A stretch of 6,544 nt of DNA from Desulforhopalus sp. (GTDB taxonomy: Bacteria > Desulfobacterota > Desulfobulbia > Desulfobulbales > Desulfocapsaceae): the NCBI GenBank assembly GCA_023231425.1, contig JALNVI010000107.1, forward strand, positions 1 to 6,544, written 5' to 3'. Shown piece after piece: positions 1 to 5,737 of this stretch. The translations under genes and the position numbers were made by a program. Every line of letters starts with the position of its first letter. Position 1 is the stretch's first letter. A model generated the notes under the pieces. That model was given only the letters and a program-made list of their open reading frames with translations. It had not been told where the DNA came from and did not search any database.

Positions 1-432
1 AATATTATTCGTTATTTTCGTAAAGCAAAACCACGATGATATTACCGTTAATAAGCTTATCCCGGACATATAAAAAAGCATGGTTACATGTAAAGGAATT
101 CCTTCTGCATACAATATTGCAGGAAAATAAAGAAAAATGTCCGGATAGAATATTGAAATTCCATAACCAAAACCGTCAAACCATCCAGGAGAAATTCTGA
201 CTGGAAAGTATCCAGCTTTTAATGCACTTGTAATTCCTGCAATACGATTTAAGTGATACCCTTGATCGTGACCAATAGGAAGGGCTCCCTGGAAAAGAGG
301 AAATATCGAAGCAATATATATCGCCATTAAACTAAAACATATCAGGCGATTTTCGTATTTCTTTATAAAGTTTGTTGCAAGTGCTGTAACTAAACAACAG
401 GCTATAAAATTAATTATAAAAAAAGAGTTCAT
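1..432 (-). CDS. partial YfhO/PTPS-related-type polytopic membrane protein (N-terminal part, runs off left edge)
   Basis: Reading the minus strand from an ATG at 432 gives 144 open codons to the window edge. Residues about 3-22 and 31-50 are hydrophobic segments. They are followed by a loop with the pattern GHDxxxHxxRIxxI (54-67), then G-x-FPVRI-x-PGW (74-84), GFGYG (87-91) and FYPD-x-FLYFPA (95-105). This order is what I know from the YfhO / 6-pyruvoyl-tetrahydropterin-synthase-related membrane family, large proteins with a GT-C-like (glycosyltransferase 39-like) architecture, common in Firmicutes. In that fold the HD/H-R loop after the first membrane helices faces the exported side. A third hydrophobic stretch lies at about 115-137. 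Base composition is much more AT-rich than the genes to the right, suggesting transfer. There is no good Shine-Dalgarno before the ATG, and the same frame is open upstream to 525, so the start is uncertain. Substrate unknown. Confidence 0.62.
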   Translation of the reverse strand, partial: MNSFFIINFIACCLVTALATNFIKKYENRLICFSLMAIYIASIFPLFQGALPIGHDQGYHLNRIAGITSALKAGYFPVRISPGWFDGFGYGISIFYPDIFLYFPAILYAEGIPLHVTMLFYMSGISLLTVISSWFCFTKITNNI

Positions 433-772
433 AATATTTTTAAAGAGGTCTTTACCTATTGGAATTACCTTTGGAAATGCCTCAGGTGTTTTGAGATATA
501 AAGGAGTAATATAAAAAATGTAAAGTCAGGGAAATGCAGATATTTTCCCTTCAAATATTTATTGAAAGTATTTTTCAACTACCTCTGTTTTATTTTACCG
601 TTTCGATTCGGTTGGAGGCAGCATACTGGCCTGTGTCTTCCGTGACGGAAAGTGCAGAAAACAAATTCTTCTGTATAACATATTTTTTTAATGTGGCTTA
701 TAACTTTATCAGTTTTATGAAGATGTTTTCGAGGCTGATATTTTATAGAGATCAAACCACAACAAAAAAAAC
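433..772. other. AT-rich intergenic region without a convincing gene
   Basis: This stretch separates two minus-strand genes. Short ORFs exist on both strands (for example 534-797 plus and 579-776 minus), but they overlap each other and have no recognisable motif. A small perfect hairpin TTCCG-TGA-CGGAA sits at 638-650. The frame of the left-edge gene remains open from 432 up to a TGA at 526-528 and reads plausibly as protein, and another minus frame around 500-570 also looks protein-like. The region may therefore hold the damaged 5' end of the left gene. Eight consecutive T on the minus strand follow the stop of the 1004-codon gene, but I see no stem before them, so I do not call a terminator. 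Confidence 0.5.
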
Positions 773-3700
773 TCATGGGCGTCTTGACTCATTTTGATAC
801 TGCCGGGCAGAGGAATTTTCCTTTGACGTCTCTTCAGATTCTTGTGCATGAAAAGGAATCTCCCGCAGATAACTTTGTCGATTATTGAGATAAAAACTCA
901 ACATTTTGTCAAAATGGGCCCCGATGCTGCCGCTGACGAGGAGTCTGCTGATCTCCTGCCACCGGCTGAGGATAAGTTGGGAACGGTCAAGGATGGCACA
1001 CTCTTCCGGGCTCATCTCGCGGCGCAGCTCATGCAGAGCCCGGACTCCCCGGGGGAGATAGAAACGAAAATACATTATATCAAGGGCATTGACAATGAGG
1101 TGTCGCAGGTCCCGTGGGCTGGTGCGGCGCAGTTCCGCTTCGCACAACTCGGGATTGTCGAGGAGGGTTGGCAGACGGGTGTCCGGCATCAGCAGCTCAA
1201 GGTCGGCGTAAAGGCTGAATATCCTGTTGAATTTACTGCGGAAAATGTCCAGGGAGGTGTTTGTGTTGCTTCTCCTGTCTGCCAGTCCCTCTATCACCGC
1301 GGCGACGCAGTCCGAGGCAAATTTGGAGATGATGGCTGCCCAGCGCTGGAGAATGCCATCTATACCGGGTACTCCGAGGGTGCCGAGGAGCGCGGCAACG
1401 CCGCCGTTAATCGCTACGGCCACAGGGATGGAGAGTATGGAGCGGAAGATGTTGCCGGCGGCGACGATGGTGGGCAGGCCGCGAATAAGATTGTGGCTGG
1501 AGATGTAGATTCCGTTAGCCATGCCCATGACTGCGTAGAGCAGCAATGGACTGGTGGTGGTGTTGACGCCCATGCCGTGGTCGAGGAGTACGGTCTTTAT
1601 CAGCCAGTCAAGCAGAGGAACAGAGAAACCGGTGAAGAGGAGGGAGTCGGAGATGCGGCTCCAGCTGATGAAGGAGTTCCACGGTAACAGCGGGGAGCGG
1701 CGCAGTCCGCCGCCGCCCAGCACCGACTGGATGATGTTGCGCAGGCCGGTGATGGTGAACCAGAGGGGCGCACCGAACCAGGCGAGCAGCCACCAGTCCT
1801 TGGTGAGCATGAAGGTAAGCATGGCAGGGATGAAGCCAATGGTTATTTTCAACACATTCTTCAAATGGCTGTTGAGGTAGCGGTACCACGGTGCGGGGTG
1901 GTCGAACTCGGCACCGATCCCCCCCAGAGTGGTGATGTTGCCGCTGCCGGCAAAGTTGAGGCGGATCTCAGTGAGACTCCAGTCCGTCCAGCTTTTGTCC
2001 TTTCGCCCTTTCTGTCTGGCGATTGTATGGTGATTGCGGATGAGGGTGGCGCGGGCCGGGGTGAGGCTGCGCTTTCCTTCTCGGCATTCACGGCGCACCT
2101 CGCGCTGTACCCTGCGGGGCAGGGTGTCGATCACCACGAGGCCCATCCCGCGAAAGTAGTCGGCGGCGCGGCCGGTAGAGCTGGAGCCGATGCGTGAGCC
2201 GAGGAGATGCCCGCTGTAGAAGTTGCGAAATTTTTGCAGGTTGTGGAGGATGTCGAGGAGATCAAGACTGCGCTGCTTCATCTCGAGCAGCTCCTCCTGG
2301 CCGGTTTTGGTGGCAACAACCTCCTGTTCTTTCTTGTGGAGACTGGCGGTGTAGTCGTCGATAATATCTCGCACCACCTGTTTAAGGGCGATGGCGTTGT
2401 CACGGGAGAGGGCGCGCTGCAGGTTGCCCGCGAGGGTGAAGAAGTGACGCAGGCAACGCTCGCCGGCTTCGTCGTTCAACTCCCTGGAGCAGGCCCCTGG
2501 GCGGTTAGCAGAAAACTGACCGTAGTTTTTCAGGTTCCAGGCTTCGATGTGGGTGATGCCGCCGCCGCTGAGGTAGAGGAGCTCGAGCATATCCTGCGGG
2601 CTGAGGTTGGCGAGGTTGAGGGTGAATCCCGAGGTGGGCTGCAGGTGGCGCAGGCGGGCCAGCAGACCAGGCAGGGTGGTCCGGAGCAGGGCGGGACGGC
2701 TGGCGTCGGAATTGTGGGGATCACCGGGATCGGGGAGCTGCGGATTGCATTTTGGCAGCAGACAACTGTCGATTATTTTCTGCAGGGAGATATCGCAGTC
2801 AGGCGGCAGGGTGGCGCGGATGAAGCTGGCAAGGTGGATGAGGCTCGGCTGGCCGGGGCCGACAAATTTAAGGAACTCGGCGCGGTCACAGGGGGGAATT
2901 TCACAGCCGGCCTGTTTGCCGAGCTCGTGGCGGTGGGTGTTGTTGAAGGTGTCGAGGACAGCGAAGACATATTTTTCTTTCCAGCGAACGACTTCATTGC
3001 CGTCGTCCAGCAGTTGCCGTACGGCCTTGTTTTGCAGGAAGCGGAGGACGACGTTTTTATCCTCAAAACCGCGGGGTTCCCATGTGATGCGGGCGTAGCG
3101 GTCGCGGAAAGGTACGGCGAACTCTATTGCTACCTGGATCTCCATATCGAGGATTCTGCCCGCAGTGAGCAACTCTTCAATCACTGCCGGACCGAGGGTG
3201 TTGTAATAGACGACAGTGAGCTGGCGGATTCCTTTCAGGGAGGCATCAAGGAGGAGCTGGGAAGGGTTTTTCCGCCCCTTGGAACTGGCGTCGTGGACGT
3301 GGTGATCGAAGGCGTACTGGTTCCACTCCTCTGGCATTTCGAGGAGGTGGCGGCGGATAAGTTCTTTGCGGATGAGGCGGGGTTTGCCGGTGGTTGCGAG
3401 ACGGAAATCGTGGGCGAGGCGCAGGAGGGTTGTGGTATCGGCTCCGCCTGAACGTATGCGGGCCACGATCTCTTTCATGATCTGGATGAGCACCCGGGCG
3501 GTGTTGTGGCGGTTGGGACCGCCGGTGAGCAGGACTTCGTCGCGCAGGGAGCGCAGGGCGGCGATGCGTTCCTCGGCGCCTCCAGAGGAGAAGGATTCCG
3601 AGAGCCGGGCGGTGGCTCCGGCCATGCGCAGACCACGGCTGGCGGCGAGTTCCTTGATGCCGCGGGGGTGCAGGTTGCGGCTGAGAAGGGGATCCAGGGC

Positions 3701-3787
3701 GGTGGTGTCACCTTTGAGGACATCACGGACCAGCTCGAGGAGCTGTTCATCTTCGTTGTCAAAAAAGAGTCTCGAAAAAATTGTCAT
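773..3787 (-). CDS. large membrane protein with N-terminal degenerate PHP-like domain (1004 aa, function unknown)
   Basis: An intact 1004-codon gene that I do not recognise as a named protein. Residues 1-155 are charged and probably helical. Residues 160-425 resemble a PHP (polymerase and histidinol phosphatase) metallohydrolase domain: DHHVHD (161-166) supplies an HxH pair, NPSQLLLDASLKGI (174-187) matches the usual helix, IEF (221-223) supplies the conserved Glu, LIHLAS (316-321) may match the AHP strand and ITHIEAWN (411-418) the GIEVYN strand. The TDH triplet is replaced by VYY (193-195) and no terminal D-x-H is visible, so metal binding is probably incomplete. Residues 470-520 look coiled-coil-like. 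Hydrophobic segments lie near 643-661, 665-684, 713-733, 745-763 and 780-805, followed by a soluble charged tail. It may be a membrane-anchored sensor or an inactive hydrolase. The ATG has an in-frame TAA 6 bases upstream and no spaced Shine-Dalgarno; a strong promoter ends almost at the ATG, so translation may be leaderless. Confidence 0.85.
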   Translation of the reverse strand: MTIFSRLFFDNEDEQLLELVRDVLKGDTTALDPLLSRNLHPRGIKELAASRGLRMAGATARLSESFSSGGAEERIAALRSLRDEVLLTGGPNRHNTARVLIQIMKEIVARIRSGGADTTTLLRLAHDFRLATTGKPRLIRKELIRRHLLEMPEEWNQYAFDHHVHDASSKGRKNPSQLLLDASLKGIRQLTVVYYNTLGPAVIEELLTAGRILDMEIQVAIEFAVPFRDRYARITWEPRGFEDKNVVLRFLQNKAVRQLLDDGNEVVRWKEKYVFAVLDTFNNTHRHELGKQAGCEIPPCDRAEFLKFVGPGQPSLIHLASFIRATLPPDCDISLQKIIDSCLLPKCNPQLPDPGDPHNSDASRPALLRTTLPGLLARLRHLQPTSGFTLNLANLSPQDMLELLYLSGGGITHIEAWNLKNYGQFSANRPGACSRELNDEAGERCLRHFFTLAGNLQRALSRDNAIALKQVVRDIIDDYTASLHKKEQEVVATKTGQEELLEMKQRSLDLLDILHNLQKFRNFYSGHLLGSRIGSSSTGRAADYFRGMGLVVIDTLPRRVQREVRRECREGKRSLTPARATLIRNHHTIARQKGRKDKSWTDWSLTEIRLNFAGSGNITTLGGIGAEFDHPAPWYRYLNSHLKNVLKITIGFIPAMLTFMLTKDWWLLAWFGAPLWFTITGLRNIIQSVLGGGGLRRSPLLPWNSFISWSRISDSLLFTGFSVPLLDWLIKTVLLDHGMGVNTTTSPLLLYAVMGMANGIYISSHNLIRGLPTIVAAGNIFRSILSIPVAVAINGGVAALLGTLGVPGIDGILQRWAAIISKFASDCVAAVIEGLADRRSNTNTSLDIFRSKFNRIFSLYADLELLMPDTRLPTLLDNPELCEAELRRTSPRDLRHLIVNALDIMYFRFYLPRGVRALHELRREMSPEECAILDRSQLILSRWQEISRLLVSGSIGAHFDKMLSFYLNNRQSYLREIPFHAQESEETSKENSSARQYQNESRRP

Positions 3788-3794
3788 GCCTTAT

Positions 3795-3822
3795 TTTATA
3801 TGAGGATCGAAGGGTTTGTCAA
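3795..3822 (-). promoter_or_regulatory. sigma70-like promoter for the 1004-aa gene
   Basis: On the minus strand, TTGACA (3822-3817) is followed by a 16-base spacer and TATAAA (3800-3795); TAAAAT at 18 bases is an alternative -10. The predicted start of transcription falls at about 3788, directly before the ATG at 3787, leaving no room for a normal leader. The -35 box overlaps the -35 of the divergent promoter by 5 bases. The promoter is inferred from consensus match only. Confidence 0.55.
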
Positions 3823-3844
3823 AGAATATCGGCTGTGTTATCCT
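3816..3844 (+). promoter_or_regulatory. sigma70-like promoter for the acyltransferase gene
   Basis: TTGTCA (3816-3821), a 17-base spacer and TATCCT (3839-3844) give a reasonable housekeeping promoter reading right. Transcription would begin near 3851, giving a leader of about 80 bases before the ATG at 3931. Its -35 shares bases 3817-3821 with the leftward promoter, so polymerase binding at the two should be mutually exclusive. Inferred from consensus match only. Confidence 0.5.
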
Positions 3845-3930
3845 GCCTCAGATAATCCTAATGTTTCCGGTTACTCAGGGGGTGCCGGTGTCTTAAATAC
3901 AAGCACTGATAAAGCAGGAGTTTAACGATT

Positions 3931-4704
3931 ATGCTGAATATTCGAGATGGCAGATATGTCAGTCCTGATCTGCGGCGCAGCGGGATAGCGATGCTGATTC
4001 CTTCCCTTGTCTTTTATGCTAATTTCCTCTGGCTGGTGTTGCGTTCGGGTTTTGTTGCCTGGCGCGGCCGTTATGACGACAAGATGTGGGAGGAGAGCAG
4101 TCGTTCGGTGATCAGGATGCTGGAAGCGATCGGTGTGAAGATAGAGGTAGAAGGCTTTGAGAACCTTGAGAAGGTGGAGGGGCCGGTGATCATCATCGGC
4201 AATCACATGAGCATGATGGAGACGCTGGTGCTGCCATCACTGGTTTGCCCCTTCAAGCCGGTGACCTTCGTTATTAAGGAGTCGCTGCTGCATTACCCGG
4301 TGTTTAAATATATAATGGCGTCGCGAAATCCGATTGCGGTGAGCCGTACCAATCCGCGGCAGGATCTTAAAACAGTCCTCACTGAAGGTTGTGCGCGGCT
4401 GGAGAATGGGATTTCAGTGGTCGTTTTTCCGCAGACAACGCGGGCGTTACAATTCAAGCCGGAGCAGATGAGCTCCATCGGGGTAAAGCTGGCGCTGAAG
4501 GCGAAGGCCACCATAATTCCGCTGGCTCTGAAGACTGACGCATGGCAGAACGGGACGTTGCTGAAAGACTTCGGGCGGATAACCCGGAGGAAGAAGACCC
4601 GCTTCGCATTTGGTCCGCCGATGACTGTGGAAGGAAAGGGAACCACAGAACAGGAGGCGATCAATACCTTTATCGCCAGCAAATTGAAAGAGTGGGAGGA
4701 CTGA
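3931..4704 (+). CDS. lysophospholipid acyltransferase family protein (PlsC-like, 1-acylglycerol-3-phosphate acyltransferase type)
   Basis: A 257-codon gene. The protein most likely transfers an acyl chain to a lysophospholipid or 1-acylglycerol-3-phosphate at the cytoplasmic membrane. Residues 20-40 form a hydrophobic N-terminal segment. Acyltransferase block I is NHMSMMETLVLP (91-102): the catalytic His92 is present, but the usual HX4D acid is Glu97. Block II is KESLLHYPVF (116-125). Block III is FPQTTR (166-171) where most PlsC proteins have FPEGTR. Block IV is IIPLALKT (195-202). The length is normal for the family, and AGGAG (3916-3920) lies 10 bases before the ATG, supporting this start. 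The gene is divergent from the 1004-codon gene and convergent with the small zinc protein gene. The Glu/Gln substitutions look like a subfamily trait rather than damage because the surrounding blocks are well kept. Which acyl acceptor it uses cannot be told from sequence. Confidence 0.9.
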   Translation: MLNIRDGRYVSPDLRRSGIAMLIPSLVFYANFLWLVLRSGFVAWRGRYDDKMWEESSRSVIRMLEAIGVKIEVEGFENLEKVEGPVIIIGNHMSMMETLVLPSLVCPFKPVTFVIKESLLHYPVFKYIMASRNPIAVSRTNPRQDLKTVLTEGCARLENGISVVVFPQTTRALQFKPEQMSSIGVKLALKAKATIIPLALKTDAWQNGTLLKDFGRITRRKKTRFAFGPPMTVEGKGTTEQEAINTFIASKLKEWED

Positions 4705-4721
4705 AACCCGGCTCAGTCCTC
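4696..4721. terminator. inverted repeat spanning both convergent stop codons (possible bidirectional terminator)
   Basis: GAGGACTGA (4696-4704) and its exact complement TCAGTCCTC (4713-4721) form a 9-bp stem with an 8-base loop. Each arm is the last two codons plus stop of one gene: both the acyltransferase and the opposing zinc protein end Glu-Asp-stop with the codons GAG GAC TGA. With 8 bp between the genes, this is the only hairpin available to end transcription from both sides. No T-run follows on either strand, so intrinsic termination would be weak, or the hairpin may only protect 3' ends. Confidence 0.4.
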
Positions 4722-5057
4722 GTCTTCGTCATCGTCGAGGAAAATTTCTTTCTCGTCACTGTCGTCGTCAGAGACCTTATCCTCATCCTCGTTCTCAGAA
4801 GCAGAGGCGTTTTCCTCCTCTTCAGCGGCTTCCTCTTCCTGCTGTTGCTGGCGAACGGCTTTGGGGATTTTGGATTCCGGGAGAATCATCTCGGTAATTT
4901 TGGCAATTTCGTCTTTCAGATCAGGATCCTGCTGACAGACGGGGCAACTTTCAGAGTGCAGTACCATAAAGGTGATCATGCGGGCGGGAGCCATGGTTTC
5001 ATCTTTGACGCTGAGGTACCACTTTTTGGTGAGATTTAGAAGACGTTTGCACTGCAT
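4713..5057 (-). CDS. small zf-HC2-like zinc protein with highly acidic C-terminal tail
   Basis: About 114 codons from ATG 5057. An alternative TTG at 5063 is two codons longer and better spaced from AGGA (minus strand 5072-5069): 5 bases against 11 for the ATG. The N-terminal half has Cys3, then a basic stretch with WYLSVKDE and APARM, then H-S-E-S-C-P-V-C (34-41). This HxxxCxxC arrangement after an upstream Cys is the signature of zf-HC2/ZAS zinc domains found in anti-sigma factors. LPESKIPKAV follows. From about residue 69 to the end the protein is glutamine- then Glu/Asp-rich, probably disordered. There is no membrane segment, so it would be cytoplasmic. No sigma factor gene lies beside it here, so an anti-sigma role is only a suggestion. 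The gene has its own promoter-like sequence and faces selC divergently. Confidence 0.75.
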   Translation of the reverse strand: MQCKRLLNLTKKWYLSVKDETMAPARMITFMVLHSESCPVCQQDPDLKDEIAKITEMILPESKIPKAVRQQQQEEEAAEEEENASASENEDEDKVSDDDSDEKEIFLDDDEDED

Positions 5058-5106
5058 TGTCAAATTTTTCCTGTTTAAAATGAGAGAAGGTGCTGAGTCG
5101 GCGCCT

Positions 5107-5136
5107 ACTATAATAAAAAGTTGTTTTTAAGGTCAA
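5107..5136 (-). promoter_or_regulatory. sigma70-like promoter for the small zinc protein gene
   Basis: On the minus strand, TTGACC (5136-5131) is followed by 18 bases and TATAGT (5112-5107). Transcription would start near 5100, giving a leader of about 40 bases that contains AGGA before the TTG/ATG starts. It lies back to back with the upstream region of selC, whose own promoter must overlap it; I could not fix a convincing promoter for selC. Confidence 0.45.
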
Positions 5137-5161
5137 CAGTTATTATTTTGATTGTTCCTTC

Positions 5162-5259
5162 GGAGGCGGACAGGGCACTGGTGGCTCTCCCGGACTTCAA
5201 ATCCGGTGTGGCGGACTGATACTCCGTCAGGTGGGTTCGATTCCCATGCGCCTCCGCCA
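5162..5259 (+). tRNA. selC: tRNA-Sec (anticodon UCA)
   Basis: A 98-base tRNA with the CCA encoded. The acceptor is GGAGGCG (5162-5168) paired with CGCCTCC (5249-5255), followed by discriminator G5256 and CCA. The D stem 5172-5176/5184-5188 has a 7-base loop. The anticodon stem CCGGA/TCCGG encloses CTTCAAA, so the anticodon is TCA (5197-5199), which reads UGA. A long variable arm, 5210-5215 paired with 5223-5228 around a 7-base loop, and a T arm with TTCGATT (5236-5242) complete it. UCA anticodon plus long variable arm and overall length near 95 bases is diagnostic of bacterial selenocysteine tRNA. It is charged with serine by SerRS, converted by SelA and delivered by SelB to UGA codons with a SECIS hairpin. 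Those partners are not in this window. The eighth acceptor pair is a G-G mismatch (5169/5248) in my fold. A short T-run (5261-5265) follows. Confidence 0.95.
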
Positions 5260-5737
5260 GTTTTTCTACGTTCCTGCTTTCCCCCTGATTTGTTTGTGCC
5301 TGCAGTGTCTTAACAGCGCGTCTGGAAGCTCTTTCCGTAAAAAATACGTATTCAGGTTGTGCCTCCAGCAATCTCTCAACTGGATCTGAATGCAGTTGCC
5401 TCCCCGAGACATCCCCATGGGAAAACGTATGGGGACCTTGAAGAACCTTGTATTTTGTTCACATTCGAGGCACAAAAGGTCCTTATACTGGCTTACTGTT
5501 CGTCATCGGTGTTATTGATTATTTGAAAATAATGCCAATGTCAGAAAAATGGTCTAAATCCGACAATCTCCTGGCGCTTACCCTCCGAAGATAATTTTTT
5601 ACCGTAACGGAGAATATGAGCGAAAGGCTGATTATTCAAGGTCCCCTGTAGTTTTATTCACCGGAAACGGGAAGTTTGGCCTTCAAAGGCAGGGCCGCTT
5701 TCGGCATTGCGCTGTAAAACCATCAATATTTTTGTCC
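5260..5737. other. intergenic region between selC and the glycosyltransferase
   Basis: Apart from the possible minus-strand remnant, I see no intact gene here. Tiny plus-strand ORFs (for example an 11-codon one from 5618 with a CGGAG before it) have no support. An AT palindrome, ATTATTT-GA-AAATAAT, lies at 5518-5533 and could be an operator or chance. No clear promoter for the glycosyltransferase could be assigned. Confidence 0.4.
5265..5506 (-). pseudogene. possible frame-broken coding remnant beside selC
   Basis: No single frame gives a convincing gene, but three minus-strand frames read as one protein when joined. An ATG at 5506 begins MTNSKPV. A second frame from about 5492 gives YKDLLCLECEQNTRFFKVP, with a CxxC. 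A third frame from about 5440 to 5265 gives stretches such as HTFSHGDVSGRQLHSDPVERL and LEAQPEYVFFTERASRRAV. One extra C in the CCCC run near 5439 would join the second and third frames. The third frame has no natural stop before it enters the selC gene, so the remnant has lost its 3' end or was cut when it came to lie against the tRNA. I do not recognise the family. It could also be non-coding sequence that happens to read well; the single-frame 69-codon ORF at 5266-5475 is the alternative. Confidence 0.28.

Noticed and set aside
534..797. 87-codon plus-strand ORF and an opposing 65-codon ORF at 579-776 minus
   Set aside because: They overlap each other on opposite strands in AT-rich DNA, one runs into the 3' end of the large gene, and neither shows motifs or a ribosome binding site.
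800..810. CTGCC-G-GGCAG palindrome near the end of the large gene
   Set aside because: It lies inside the coding sequence about 25 bases before the stop, and the T-run is too far away for an intrinsic terminator.
842..1687. 281-codon plus-strand ORF
   Set aside because: Antisense to the membrane half of the 1004-codon gene; compositionally a shadow with no recognisable motif.
2207..3451. 414-codon plus-strand ORF
   Set aside because: It lies entirely antisense to the 1004-codon gene, has no Shine-Dalgarno or domain motif, and its Val/Gly/Glu/Ala-rich composition is what an antisense frame of GC-rich coding DNA gives.
5109..5114. Perfect TATAAT on the plus strand upstream of selC
   Set aside because: No matching -35 box is found 16-18 bases upstream, and it would start transcription about 45 bases before the tRNA; the same bases serve better as the minus-strand -10 region.
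5108..5371. 87-codon minus-strand ORF crossing selC
   Set aside because: Its C-terminal two thirds are the antisense of the tRNA and its promoter region. Only the part right of the tRNA may be a real remnant, and it is listed separately.
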